The position numbers and the translations under genes are program-made. Shown piece after piece: positions 37,692-46,838 of a DNA stretch of 64,000 bases. Each line of letters begins with the position of its first letter. The first letter of the stretch is position 1. Source of the stretch: Tannerellaceae bacterium (GTDB lineage: Bacteria > Bacteroidota > Bacteroidia > Bacteroidales > Tannerellaceae). A model generated the notes under the pieces. The model did no database searches. It was not told the origin of the DNA and saw only the letters and a list, made by a program, of their open reading frames with translations. The stretch lies in NCBI GenBank assembly GCA_031255855.1, contig JAIRRS010000152.1, positions 148,292-212,291 of the forward strand, written 5' to 3'.

Positions 37692-38576
37692 ATGAAAAAG
37701 AAATTAACAAGAGAGGCAAAGATAGGGATTGTTACAATTGTAAGTATAGGGTTATTCTATTTTGGTCTGAATTACCTGAAAGGTGTAAATCTGTTCAAAC
37801 CAGTCAATCATTATTACGTAACGTTTGCCAAAGTAAAAGGGCTGACTGTTTCAAGTCCGGTATACGTTGAAGGCTTTAAGGTAGGATTAGTCAGAAGTAT
37901 CAATTACGATTATAAGACGACAGAAAGAATAACCGTAGAAATCAGCTTGGACGACGCGATGAAAATCAACCGGGGCAGTTATATCTCCCTCGAAAGCAAT
38001 TTTCTTAGCGGAGCTTCCCTCCATATCAATCTGAATAAATATGTGGGGGAATACATGAAGTCGGGCGAAACGATAGAAGGCCGCCTTGGGGAAGACATGA
38101 TGTTTTCGGTTCAGGAAAAAATATTACCGGATGTAGAGGCCATGTTGCCCAAAATAGACTCGATATTGCTAGGTTTGCAAAACATCATAAACCATCCGGC
38201 ATTGTCTCAATCGTTGACCCACATTGAACGGACCACCAGCAACCTGGACGCCTCAAGCCGGCAATTAAACCAATTGTTGAACAACGACGTTCCGGTTATC
38301 GTGTCCGACTTGCGGAAGATCACAGGAAACTTTACGGAAATGAGTGAAGAATTAAAATCGTTAGACTTAAATACTACAATAAGCAGTGTGAATCAAACGC
38401 TTGCAAATCTGAAACTTACTTCCGATAAGCTGCATTCAAAAGACAATACGCTGGGATTGCTGATGAATGACAATTCACTGTATCTGAACCTGAATAACGC
38501 ACTGGACAACACATCCAAACTGTTGCTGGATTTAAAAGAAAATCCCAAACGGTATGTTCGATTTTCCGTATTTTAA
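37692..38576 (+). CDS. MCE/MlaD-family lipid transport protein
   Basis: This 294-residue protein has one N-terminal membrane helix (about 10-28, IGIVTIVSIGLFYFGLNYLK). An MCE domain follows (about 35-115, with YYVTFAKVKGLTVSSPVYVE, GFKVGLVRSI and LSGASLHINL), then a helical region of about 150 residues predicted to be alpha-helical or coiled-coil. This is the plan of MlaD-type substrate-binding subunits that shuttle phospholipids between the inner and outer membranes. The partner permease and ATPase genes (mlaE, mlaF) are not in this window. The start at 37692 gives MKKKLTREAKIGIV, a typical opening. Confidence 0.9.
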   Translation: MKKKLTREAKIGIVTIVSIGLFYFGLNYLKGVNLFKPVNHYYVTFAKVKGLTVSSPVYVEGFKVGLVRSINYDYKTTERITVEISLDDAMKINRGSYISLESNFLSGASLHINLNKYVGEYMKSGETIEGRLGEDMMFSVQEKILPDVEAMLPKIDSILLGLQNIINHPALSQSLTHIERTTSNLDASSRQLNQLLNNDVPVIVSDLRKITGNFTEMSEELKSLDLNTTISSVNQTLANLKLTSDKLHSKDNTLGLLMNDNSLYLNLNNALDNTSKLLLDLKENPKRYVRFSVF

Positions 38577-38946
38577 AAATAGACAATAAGATTAACGACC
38601 GCGGACAGGAAGTATTATTTGGAATCATTCTAAAATAAAAAAAAATGGAAAATAAATTTTTCTCTCCCCCAAGACCTTTATTGTAAATGGAATATGAACC
38701 CTTTGAATGAATGGCAGACGCGTCTGCAAAAATGGCAGGAAGTTGTGAAAGGCTTTTGTATAAGAGGCTTTTTAAGTAATCTCGAAGCCATATTCCCGTT
38801 GTCGTTCTTCATTGGGATAACTTACTGATAGTAAATAGGATAATATTATTTAAAAAACCACAAAAAAAAACCTGTTTTTTTTTTCTGAATATAATTCTAA
38901 ACTTTGTGCAGCATAAGAATAAAAGTTATAGTTATAAAGAAAAAAG
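38577..38946 (+). promoter_or_regulatory. Region between the MCE gene and dnaA
   Basis: This region holds the small candidate ORF (38694-38828) and, near 38901-38906, an ACTTTG that may be part of the dnaA -7 box (TCTAAACTTTG). Apart from one TGGGATAA-like sequence near 38814 I see no cluster of DnaA boxes, so I do not place the replication origin here. Confidence 0.4.
38694..38828 (+). CDS. Candidate 44-residue small protein upstream of dnaA
   Basis: A 45-codon frame (ATG 38694, TGA 38826-38828) lies in the 370-base gap before dnaA. It starts MNPLNEWQTRLQKWQEVVKG and continues with a moderately hydrophobic half containing FLSNLEAIFPLSFFIG. The repeated Trp/Gln spacing and the amphipathic first half look more protein-like than the surrounding AT-rich DNA. 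I see no clear promoter box or homologue, and its last codons overlap TTCATTGGGAT, a fragment shared with the palindromic repeat. Could be a leader ORF, a small membrane peptide or chance. Confidence 0.25.
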   Translation: MNPLNEWQTRLQKWQEVVKGFCIRGFLSNLEAIFPLSFFIGITY

Positions 38947-40344
38947 ATGCAGAGAGATTATCAGACATTATGGACCCGATGTATTGGAGTTATAAAGGAT
39001 ATTGTTCCTGAGGCCGTTTTCAACACATGGTTTGTGCCTATTGTCCCCTTATCTTACGAAGACAACAAATTTACCATTCAAGTACCGAGCCAGTTCTTCT
39101 ACGAATATCTAGAGGAAAAATATGTAAATGTCTTAAAGGTAACGATACATCGCGTTATTGGAAAAGGCACAATCCTTAATTATCGGGTAGTAGTAGATAA
39201 AACCACCGGGGGTACGGTAGATTACCCTACCGAAAACAGCTCCATAGCCGTTAAGAAAATTGTACCGAAAGACGCGAACAAAGCGCCTAACCCTTTTGTG
39301 CAAACACCACCGCAGGATTTTGATTCACAATTGAATCCCAAATATAGTTTTGATAATTATTTCGAAGGAATCAGCAACCGCCTGGTGCGTGTTGCCGGAG
39401 AATCGGCCGCTCAAAATCCCGGAAAAACGACTTTTAACCCGTTGTTCATATTTGGTCCTTCAGGCGTTGGCAAAACACACTTATGCCATGCGGTTGGTAC
39501 GCGTATCCGGGAGCTTCATCCGGAAAAGAGGGTGTTGTATGTTTCGTCCCATCTATTCCGCGTTCAGTTTACTGATGCGACCCGGAAGAATACGGTAAAC
39601 GATTTCCTCTATTTTTATCAGAATCTGGATGTCTTGATAATGGATGATATCCAGGAAATTATAGGATTGGATAAAACCCAGAATACATTTTTCCATATAT
39701 TCAACCACCTTCATCAATTAGGTAAACAACTGGTTTTGACTTCCGATAAAGCTCCCGTTGATTTACAAGGGATGGAAGAACGGATGGTTACCCGGTTGAA
39801 ATGGGGATTGACAGCCGAATTGTCTCGTCCCGACCTTGAACTGCGGAAAAGAATATTGAGAAATAAAGCCGACCATGACGGCATGATCCTTTCGGAAGAA
39901 GTGCTTGATTTCATAGCCAATAATGTAACGGAAAATGTCAGGGACTTGGAAGGGATTCTTGTTTCCCTGATGGCCAACTCCATTATCAATAACCGTGAAA
40001 TAGATTTGTCTTTGGCAAAAAGAGTCGTAGGGCAAGCCATCCGGTTGGAGAAAAAACAGATAACCGTGCAATTGATTCAAGAGATAGTTTGCAAGTATTT
40101 TAACCTTGAGCAGTCAATCATTCAAACACCTTCCAGAAAAAGGGAAATCGTGCAAGCCCGGCAAATAACCATGTATTTGTCGAAAAAATATACAAATTGT
40201 TCATTTTCGCATATCGGGAAAATTGTAGGCAAAAAAGACCATGCCACCGTATTGCATGCTTGTAAAACGATAAAAGACCAGATTGAAATAGACAAATCGT
40301 TTCGTTCGTCTGTAGAGGAAATAGAAGTGAAGTTGAAAAATTAA
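38947..40344 (+). CDS. dnaA: Chromosomal replication initiator protein DnaA
   Basis: This 465-residue initiator has four parts. Domain I (about 1-85, LWTRCIGVIKDIVPEAVFNT) is followed by a linker. AAA+ domain III has Walker A GPSGVGKTH (K176), Walker B VLIMDDIQEI and the sensor II segment near NVRDLEGILVSLMANS. Domain IV binds DNA, with the DnaA signature IGKIVGKKDHATVLHACKTI near 425. Length and order match the family (445-490). It binds origin DNA and loads helicase; the origin itself is not evident here. A -7-like ACTTTG lies about 40 bases upstream and a perfect terminator at 40367-40400 downstream. Confidence 0.97.
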   Translation: MQRDYQTLWTRCIGVIKDIVPEAVFNTWFVPIVPLSYEDNKFTIQVPSQFFYEYLEEKYVNVLKVTIHRVIGKGTILNYRVVVDKTTGGTVDYPTENSSIAVKKIVPKDANKAPNPFVQTPPQDFDSQLNPKYSFDNYFEGISNRLVRVAGESAAQNPGKTTFNPLFIFGPSGVGKTHLCHAVGTRIRELHPEKRVLYVSSHLFRVQFTDATRKNTVNDFLYFYQNLDVLIMDDIQEIIGLDKTQNTFFHIFNHLHQLGKQLVLTSDKAPVDLQGMEERMVTRLKWGLTAELSRPDLELRKRILRNKADHDGMILSEEVLDFIANNVTENVRDLEGILVSLMANSIINNREIDLSLAKRVVGQAIRLEKKQITVQLIQEIVCKYFNLEQSIIQTPSRKREIVQARQITMYLSKKYTNCSFSHIGKIVGKKDHATVLHACKTIKDQIEIDKSFRSSVEEIEVKLKN

Positions 40345-40366
40345 TATGCAATTATTTATTGTGAAA

Positions 40367-40400
40367 GGGATATCTCCTGTAACGGGAGATATCCCTTTTT
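40367..40400 (+). terminator. Terminator of dnaA
   Basis: Perfect 11-bp arms GGGATATCTCC (40367-40377) and GGAGATATCCC (40385-40395) with a 7-base loop, then five T. Confidence 0.9.
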
Positions 40401-40542
40401 GTTTGTTGAATATTCATAGGCATTTTCTTTTTGGAGAACTTTTTCTTTATTGGAAAAATGTAAAAATTTGGAAGATAGAAATTTGCGATTTTTTTTGGAA
40501 AACTTTTCAACATGGATTGTTTTTGTTGTTGGATAATTTGTG

Positions 40543-40550
40543 TATGTTTG
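40543..40550 (+). promoter_or_regulatory. -7 box of nrdJ
   Basis: TATGTTTG fits TAnnTTTG and lies 45 bases before the GTG start. No cobalamin riboswitch features are visible in the 195 bases between the dnaA terminator and nrdJ. Confidence 0.5.
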
Positions 40551-40595
40551 GAAGTATTGTTAAACTTGCAAAATAATTAATATACCTATTAAGCA

Positions 40596-43133
40596 GTGAA
40601 CAGAAAAACTTACACATTCGATGAAGCGTTCAAAACTTCTTTGGATTATTTCACCGGTGATGAGTTAGCCGCCAAAGTATGGGTTAACAAATACGCACTG
40701 AAGGATGCATTCGGGAATATTTACGAAAAATCCCCGTTAGATATGCATCACCGTTTAGCAAAAGAGATTGCGCGTATTGAAAAAAAGTACCCCGACCCGT
40801 TAACAGAAAAGGACTTATTCAGCCTATTTGACCATTTCCGTTATATCATACCTCAAGGTAGTCCGATGACCGGAATTGGAAATAACTTTCAGATTGCATC
40901 TCTCTCAAATTGTTTTGTTATCGGATTGGATGGCGATGCCGATTCATACGGCGCGATTATCCGGATTGACGAAGAACAGGTACAACTAATGAAACGCAGG
41001 GGAGGAGTGGGGCATGATTTGTCGCATATCCGCCCGAAAGGTTCGCCTGTTAAAAATTCTGCGCTCACGTCTACGGGACTGGTTCCTTTTATGGAACGTT
41101 ATTCCAATTCTACCCGTGAGGTTGCCCAGGATGGCCGCCGGGGAGCGTTGATGCTGAGCGTGTCTATTAAACACCCGGATTCGGAATCGTTTATAGATGC
41201 TAAAATGACCGAAGGGAAAGTTACAGGAGCAAATGTTTCGGTAAAAATTGATGACGATTTCATGAATGCCGTTGTTAACGGGACTACCTATAGACAACAG
41301 TATCCGATAGATTCGTCCGCCCCAACGACTGAACAAGATATTGACGCGGCTGAATTGTGGAAGAAAATCATCCACAATGCGTGGAAATCGGCAGAGCCCG
41401 GAGTCCTTTTTTGGGATACAATCATAAAAGAATCAGTTCCTGATTCGTATGCCGACATGGGTTTCCGTACGGTATCGACCAACCCTTGTGGGGAGATTCC
41501 GCTTTGTCCGTATGATAGCTGCCGCTTATTGGCCATCAACCTATACTCTTATGTTGTAAATCCGTTTACGGAAAGCGCTTATTTCGACTATGAACTGTTT
41601 AAGAAACATGTAGGACTGGCGCAACGTATTATGGACGACATCATCGATCTTGAATCGGAAAAGATAGAAAAGATACTTGAGAAGATAGATACCGATCCTG
41701 AATTGGAAGAAGTAAAACAGGCGGAGCGTCATTTATGGGAGAAGATTCGGAAAAAAACATTACAGGGACGCAGAACCGGCGTGGGCATCACTGCCGAAGG
41801 AGATATGTTGGCCGCCTTAAACCTGCGTTATGGGAGCGAGGAGGCTACCGACTGTGCCGAAAATATTCAGAAGACGCTGGCATTGGCGGCTTATGGTTCA
41901 TCTGTTATGCTGGCAAAGGAGCGGGGAGCTTTCGAAATCTATGATGCAAAGAAAGAAGAAAACAACCCGTTTATAAACCGTTTGCGCGAAGCCGACCCGG
42001 AAATGTATGAAGATATGGTGAAATACGGGCGCAGGAATATTGCCTGCCTGACGATTGCACCTACCGGGACTACCAGTTTGATGACGCAAACAACTTCCGG
42101 TATTGAGCCAGTCTTCCTTCCGGTTTACAGGCGTCGCCGTAAAGTGAATCCGAATGACACTTCTGCACGGGTGGACTTTGTTGACGAAACAGGTGATGCC
42201 TGGGAAGAATATACTGTATTCCATCACAAGTTCGTTACATGGATGTTGGCCAACGGTTATCCGGTGTCGAAAAGATATACGCAAGAAGAAGTTGACACCC
42301 TTGTGGCCAGCTCGCCATATTATAAAGCTACATCCAATGATGTGGATTGGCTCCGGAAGATTAAGATGCAGGGAAGAATCCAGAAATGGGTAGACCATTC
42401 CATCAGTGTAACAATCAATCTGCCCAATGAAGCGACAGAAGAATTGGTGAATGATCTATATATCGAAGCATGGAAGAGTGGTTGCAAAGGTTGCACGGTT
42501 TACCGGGATGGCTCCCGTTCGGGTGTATTGTTGTCGACGGAAAACAAGAAAAAAGACGATTGTGATTGCATGGAACCGCCGATTATCGTTGCCAAACGTC
42601 CGCGCGAGTTAGAGGCCGATGTGGTTAAATTCCAGAACAACAAGGAAAAATGGATTGCTTTCGTTGGCATACTGAATGGTCGCCCGTATGAGATATTTAC
42701 AGGTTTGGCCGACGACGATGAAGGTATCATGCTTCCCAAAAACATATCCAAAGGGAAGATTATTAAGAGTTATGACGAAAACGGAGACAAACACTATGAT
42801 TTCCAGTTCAAGAATAAACGCGGCTACAAGATGACGATTGAAGGACTGGACGGAAAGTTTAATCCTGAATTTTGGAACTATGCGAAACTAATCTCAGGCG
42901 TTCTCCGCTATGCCATGCCTATCGATCAGGTTATCAAATTGGTTCAAGGAATGGAATTGAACGACGAATCCATCAATACATGGAAAAACGGAGTAGAACG
43001 CGCCTTGAAGAAATACCTGCCCAACGGGATGGAAGCGAAAGGAGACAAATGCCCCAATTGCGGATTGGAAACACTTATTTATCAGGAAAGTTGTTTGATT
43101 TGCACGAATTGCGGCGCGTCGAAATGCGGATAA
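40596..43133 (+). CDS. nrdJ: Adenosylcobalamin-dependent (class II) ribonucleotide reductase
   Basis: This 845-residue enzyme reduces ribonucleotides to deoxyribonucleotides with a B12-derived radical and so works with or without oxygen. Its start codon is GTG (40596). The N-terminal region (TYTFDEAFKTSLDYFTGDEL) and the catalytic barrel with NPCGEIPLCPYDSCRLLAINLY (radical-site Cys) are typical. Residues APTGTTSLMTQTTSGIEPVF and the KGCTVYRDGSRSGVL segment match NrdJ. The C-terminus ends in a zinc-ribbon-like tail, CPNCGLETLIYQES then CLICTNCGASKCG, whose last cysteines probably re-reduce the active site. It stands alone between the dnaA terminator and malQ, with its own -7 box and terminator. 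Confidence 0.95.
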   Translation: MNRKTYTFDEAFKTSLDYFTGDELAAKVWVNKYALKDAFGNIYEKSPLDMHHRLAKEIARIEKKYPDPLTEKDLFSLFDHFRYIIPQGSPMTGIGNNFQIASLSNCFVIGLDGDADSYGAIIRIDEEQVQLMKRRGGVGHDLSHIRPKGSPVKNSALTSTGLVPFMERYSNSTREVAQDGRRGALMLSVSIKHPDSESFIDAKMTEGKVTGANVSVKIDDDFMNAVVNGTTYRQQYPIDSSAPTTEQDIDAAELWKKIIHNAWKSAEPGVLFWDTIIKESVPDSYADMGFRTVSTNPCGEIPLCPYDSCRLLAINLYSYVVNPFTESAYFDYELFKKHVGLAQRIMDDIIDLESEKIEKILEKIDTDPELEEVKQAERHLWEKIRKKTLQGRRTGVGITAEGDMLAALNLRYGSEEATDCAENIQKTLALAAYGSSVMLAKERGAFEIYDAKKEENNPFINRLREADPEMYEDMVKYGRRNIACLTIAPTGTTSLMTQTTSGIEPVFLPVYRRRRKVNPNDTSARVDFVDETGDAWEEYTVFHHKFVTWMLANGYPVSKRYTQEEVDTLVASSPYYKATSNDVDWLRKIKMQGRIQKWVDHSISVTINLPNEATEELVNDLYIEAWKSGCKGCTVYRDGSRSGVLLSTENKKKDDCDCMEPPIIVAKRPRELEADVVKFQNNKEKWIAFVGILNGRPYEIFTGLADDDEGIMLPKNISKGKIIKSYDENGDKHYDFQFKNKRGYKMTIEGLDGKFNPEFWNYAKLISGVLRYAMPIDQVIKLVQGMELNDESINTWKNGVERALKKYLPNGMEAKGDKCPNCGLETLIYQESCLICTNCGASKCG

Positions 43134-43157
43134 TTATACGACGATAATTTATAATTG

Positions 43158-43186
43158 AATGCGGGGATTTATCTCCGCATTTTTTA
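43158..43186 (+). terminator. Terminator of nrdJ
   Basis: ATGCGGGGA pairs with TCTCCGCAT (one wobble), loop TTTA, followed by a T tract. Confidence 0.85.
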
Positions 43187-43217
43187 TACATTCACAAGAA
43201 TAACAAAATAAACGAAG

Positions 43218-45905
43218 ATGAAAATTACATTCAATATAAATTTTTATACAGTCTGGGGGCAAAAGTTGTACATGGTCGGTTCAATACCGGAACTAGGCAC
43301 ATGGCAAACCGGTTTGGCCAAAGAGATGAATTATATTGGCGACGGCAACTGGCAATTGCGACTGGAAGTATCACCAAGCGTTAAACAAATAGAATATAGG
43401 TATTTCTTAAGTGAAAACAACCAACAAATGGTTGAAGAGTGGGAGAAGAATCACCGAATTATATTGGATAAACAGTCTGAAATCTACACATTGTACGATT
43501 ATTGGCAAACACGTCCGGACAATGTCGCCTTTTACTCTTCGGCTTTTACAAAGAGCTTGTTTGCTCATCCTTGTAATCCATACGAAAGGATTGTCCAAAG
43601 CAGGAAAAAACTGATAATAAAAGTGTTTGCGCCTCGCGTTGATAAAAACCAATCCGTAGCGATAACCGGAAACCGGGAATTATTGGGCGATTGGCAACCC
43701 GGCAAGGCGTTGGTTTTAAGTTGTGATACTTTCCCCGAATGGTCGATAGAGTTGGACGCAGAGGGCATTGATTGCCCTTTCGAATATAAATTCCTGGTGG
43801 TGGAAACCCATACCCGGCAACTTTGTTATTGGGAATCGGGCGACAACCGGGTGTTGCACCTTATGCCTTCGCAAGAAGGAGAAACCATTTGCATATCAGG
43901 CCTCTGTTTCCAGGAAAACCTTCCTTTATGGAGGACTACGGGAACGGTAATCCCTGTGTTTTCATTGCGGTCGGAAAACAGTTTTGGGGTTGGCGATTTA
44001 AGGGATTTACATTTGTTTGTAGACTGGGTAAAACAAACCGGCCAAAGAATAATCCAGGTATTGCCCGTAAACGATACGACAGCCACCCATACCTGGATGG
44101 ACTCTTATCCTTACAGCGCTATCTCTATTTATGCTTTACATCCGATGTATATAAGCCTTTCGTGGCTGGGGAACTTGACAGATAGAGAGAAAGCCTCTTT
44201 TTTTGAAGCGAAACAAAAAGAGTTGAACAACAATCCGTTCGTTGATTATGAATCTGTTGTAAAGTATAAGAACGACTATTGCAGGCTTTTCTTTGAACAA
44301 GAAGGCAAATACCTGCTGGAAACACCGGAATACCAAGAATTCTTCTCCGCCAACGACCATTGGCTAAAACCCTATGCTGCGTATTCATATTTCCGGGATA
44401 AATATAATACCACCGACTTTTCAAAATGGGACGGAGATGCGACCTATAGCCCTACGCGCATAAACAGGCTATGTCGTGAAAACAGCGAAGCTTGGGCTGA
44501 GTTGTCTTTTACCTTTTTCCAACAATACGTTTTGCATACACAATTCAAGTCGGTTGCCGGTTATGCCCGGAAAAACGGTATCGTATTGAAAGGCGACATA
44601 CCAATCGGTGTAAACCGCAACAGCGTGGAAGTGTGGACAGAGCCCGAATACTTTAATATGAATGGACAGACAGGAGCCCCGCCCGACGACTTCTCCACTG
44701 TAGGACAGAACTGGATGTTCCCCACTTATAATTGGGTGAATATGGAAAATGATGGTTTTAACTGGTGGAGGAAGCGGTTCAAGAAGCTGGATGATTATTT
44801 CGACAGTTTCCGTATTGACCATATTCTGGGGTTTTTCCGTATATGGGAAATACCGGAAGAATTTGTCCAAGGATTATGTGGGCATTTCAATCCGGCATTG
44901 CCTTTATCGAAAGAAGAAATAGAGCATTACGGAATGGAATTTAATGAAGCCCGGCTGACCACGGCGCATATAAACAGGCAATACCTTCCTGAGTTGTTTG
45001 GAGAATGGGCAGACAAAGTGAAGAACACATATCTGGCCCAATCGTCGTCGAACCATTTTGTACTCAAACCATTCTGTGATACGCAAAAGAAAATAAGGCA
45101 GTTGTTCGAACATGAGGTGAACGATGATACGGTTTATATAAGAGATGGCTTGTATGCAATAGCCAATGAAGTATTATTCCTGCGCGACCCATCTTTGAAA
45201 GACCGTTTCCATCCGAGGATATCGGCCAGCCAGTCATGCCTTTATCGTGAGTTGAGTAATTCCGACCGCTACGCATTCGACCGTTTGTATTGGGATTTCT
45301 TTTACCGCCGGCATAATGACTTTTGGAAGGTGCAGGCATTCAAGCGGCTTACGCCATTAATCGCTTCCACACAGATGTTGGTTTGTGGAGAAGATCTGGG
45401 AATGATTCCCGAATCGGTTCCCGAGGTGATGAATAAACTGCAAATATTAAGTTTGGAAATAGAACGTATGCCCAAAGAGCCGGGCCGGGAGTTTTCGGAT
45501 TTGGAAAATATGCCTTACCTTTCAGTATGCACAACATCTACACATGATATGTCTCCACTAAGGAATTGGTGGAAAGAGGATCAAGAGAAAACCCAAAGGT
45601 ATTATAATGATGTGTTGCAACGTTCCGGTAGCGCACCGGAGGAGTGTTCGTCTGATGTTGCACGGCAAATTATGGAAAATCATTTGAATACACCATCCAT
45701 GCTGGCTATAATCCCTTTACAGGATTGGTTTGGCATGGATGATACCGTCAAACAAAGAAATTATGAATCAGAACGAATCAACGAACCGGCGAATCCAACT
45801 CATTATTGGCGCTACCGTATGCATGTCACAATAGAAGATTTAATGAAGGCTGACAGTTTGAACAAAAAGGTAATTTCCATAATTAACGAAAGCGGAAGGA
45901 AATAG
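43218..45905 (+). CDS. malQ: 4-alpha-glucanotransferase with two CBM20 domains
   Basis: This 895-residue amylomaltase (GH77) of the long bacteroidete/plant DPE2 type transfers alpha-1,4-glucan chains. Two N-terminal starch-binding CBM20 domains (about 1-90, YMVGSIPELGTWQTGLAKEM; about 130-220, VAITGNRELLGDWQPGKALV) precede the barrel. Catalytic residues are the nucleophile D534 in FDSFRIDHILGFFRIWE, acid/base E725 in CGEDLGMIPESV, and D777 in STHDMSPLRNWW. No signal peptide is present, so it acts on cytoplasmic maltodextrin or glycogen. It stands by itself; no starch-utilisation genes are adjacent. Confidence 0.95.
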   Translation: MKITFNINFYTVWGQKLYMVGSIPELGTWQTGLAKEMNYIGDGNWQLRLEVSPSVKQIEYRYFLSENNQQMVEEWEKNHRIILDKQSEIYTLYDYWQTRPDNVAFYSSAFTKSLFAHPCNPYERIVQSRKKLIIKVFAPRVDKNQSVAITGNRELLGDWQPGKALVLSCDTFPEWSIELDAEGIDCPFEYKFLVVETHTRQLCYWESGDNRVLHLMPSQEGETICISGLCFQENLPLWRTTGTVIPVFSLRSENSFGVGDLRDLHLFVDWVKQTGQRIIQVLPVNDTTATHTWMDSYPYSAISIYALHPMYISLSWLGNLTDREKASFFEAKQKELNNNPFVDYESVVKYKNDYCRLFFEQEGKYLLETPEYQEFFSANDHWLKPYAAYSYFRDKYNTTDFSKWDGDATYSPTRINRLCRENSEAWAELSFTFFQQYVLHTQFKSVAGYARKNGIVLKGDIPIGVNRNSVEVWTEPEYFNMNGQTGAPPDDFSTVGQNWMFPTYNWVNMENDGFNWWRKRFKKLDDYFDSFRIDHILGFFRIWEIPEEFVQGLCGHFNPALPLSKEEIEHYGMEFNEARLTTAHINRQYLPELFGEWADKVKNTYLAQSSSNHFVLKPFCDTQKKIRQLFEHEVNDDTVYIRDGLYAIANEVLFLRDPSLKDRFHPRISASQSCLYRELSNSDRYAFDRLYWDFFYRRHNDFWKVQAFKRLTPLIASTQMLVCGEDLGMIPESVPEVMNKLQILSLEIERMPKEPGREFSDLENMPYLSVCTTSTHDMSPLRNWWKEDQEKTQRYYNDVLQRSGSAPEECSSDVARQIMENHLNTPSMLAIIPLQDWFGMDDTVKQRNYESERINEPANPTHYWRYRMHVTIEDLMKADSLNKKVISIINESGRK

Positions 45906-45947
45906 TACGACTATTCCATTCAACTTTTGCCTTCAAGAATAAGCGTA

Positions 45948-46319
45948 CTATTCACTTTTGTCTTCAGCAGGTAACATGTTGCAGACACCACTGAATTTTG
46001 CATTTGGTTCAATTTCCAACGTTTGGGCATAAATATCACCGGTTACAATGGAGGATGCTTTCAACACCAACGCCCCGCTTGTACGGATGCTACCGACAAC
46101 CGTTCCCATAATTTCAGCATTCACGGATACAATATCGCCATCAATATGTCCCTTCGGACCGATTACGATTTTTGCCGCACAATTAATATTTCCTTCTACT
46201 CTGCCATTTAAACGGAAATCGCCATCAGTTATAACGTCTCCTTTTACAGTTGTACCTACAGCTAATATATTATGCAGTTCATTACTGGAAGGAACATCTT
46301 CTTTAAATTTAATTTTCAT
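45948..46319 (-). CDS. Bactofilin (polymer-forming cytoskeletal protein), copy 1
   Basis: This 123-residue protein forms a right-handed beta-helix, visible as short repeats of the type GxVxGxI (TVKGDVITDGDFRLNGRVEG, GHIDGDIVSVNAEIMGTVVG, ASSIVTGDIYAQTLEIE). It is a bactofilin that should polymerise without nucleotide and scaffold envelope or cell-wall factors. The sequence is closely related to the product at 49615-50094 through the core, but lacks that protein's C-terminal tail. A minus-strand TATATTTG (46355-46362) is the likely -7 box. It is divergent from folB and converges with malQ. Confidence 0.92.
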   Translation of the reverse strand: MKIKFKEDVPSSNELHNILAVGTTVKGDVITDGDFRLNGRVEGNINCAAKIVIGPKGHIDGDIVSVNAEIMGTVVGSIRTSGALVLKASSIVTGDIYAQTLEIEPNAKFSGVCNMLPAEDKSE

Positions 46320-46422
46320 ATAAATATTATTGAGTATATGTTTACGATAATTTGCAAATATAAAATTATATTTTTGCAGTTTAAGGCTCTTTGCCGACTT
46401 TTACCTCTTAATTATCCTAAAT
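46320..46422. promoter_or_regulatory. Divergent promoters of bactofilin 1 and folB
   Basis: Minus-strand TATATTTG (46355-46362) serves the bactofilin and plus-strand TATTTTTG (46369-46376) serves folB. The two -7 boxes are only 6 bases apart, so the promoters overlap and may compete. Confidence 0.55.
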
Positions 46423-46785
46423 ATGATTAGCAAGATAGAACTTAATGGACTGAAATTCTATGCATATCATGGAGTTTTGCCCCAGGAGAGAATTGTAGGA
46501 AATAATTTCATAATAAATATTATTCTTACCGCTCCGTTGGAAAAAGCGATACAAAGTGACGATTTAGGCCATACAATTAATTATGCTGTTGTATACAATT
46601 TAATAAAAAAGGAAATGGCAATCCCGTCGAATTTGCTTGAACATGTAGCTGGGAGGATAATCGATTCTCTGAAGGAAGCGTTCCCCGGGTTGATGGAAAT
46701 AGAACTGTCCCTGTCTAAGCTGAATCCACCTGTGGGTGGAGATATCCGTAGCGCTTCTGTTATTCTTAAAGAAACCTATAATTAG
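46423..46785 (+). CDS. folB: Dihydroneopterin aldolase
   Basis: This 120-residue enzyme of folate synthesis converts 7,8-dihydroneopterin to 6-hydroxymethyl-dihydropterin. Typical elements are IELNGLKFYAYHGVLPQER at the start (Tyr-His region), DDLGHTINYAVVYNLIKKEM in the middle with the conserved Tyr, then LLEHVAGRIIDSL, and LSKLNPPVGGDIRSASVIL near the end. Length matches FolB (about 120). It is followed after 53 bases by the hydrogenase gene, with its own -7 box in between, so the two are probably transcribed separately. Confidence 0.95.
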   Translation: MISKIELNGLKFYAYHGVLPQERIVGNNFIINIILTAPLEKAIQSDDLGHTINYAVVYNLIKKEMAIPSNLLEHVAGRIIDSLKEAFPGLMEIELSLSKLNPPVGGDIRSASVILKETYN

Positions 46786-46801
46786 TTCGGGCAACTTTGC
46801 C

Positions 46802-46809
46802 TATCTTTG
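46802..46809 (+). promoter_or_regulatory. -7 box of the [FeFe] hydrogenase gene
   Basis: TATCTTTG lies 29 bases before the ATG at 46839. A -33 TTG is not clear. Confidence 0.55.
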
Positions 46810-46838
46810 CCGTTCTAAAATAAGATTGATATACAAAA

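Noticed and set aside
40401..40595. Cobalamin riboswitch before the B12-dependent reductase
   Set aside because: No B12-box-like sequence or long structured leader is visible in the short interval.
38600..40600. Replication origin beside dnaA
   Set aside because: No cluster of DnaA boxes (TTATCCACA) on either side of dnaA; a single TGGGATAA near 38814 is not enough.
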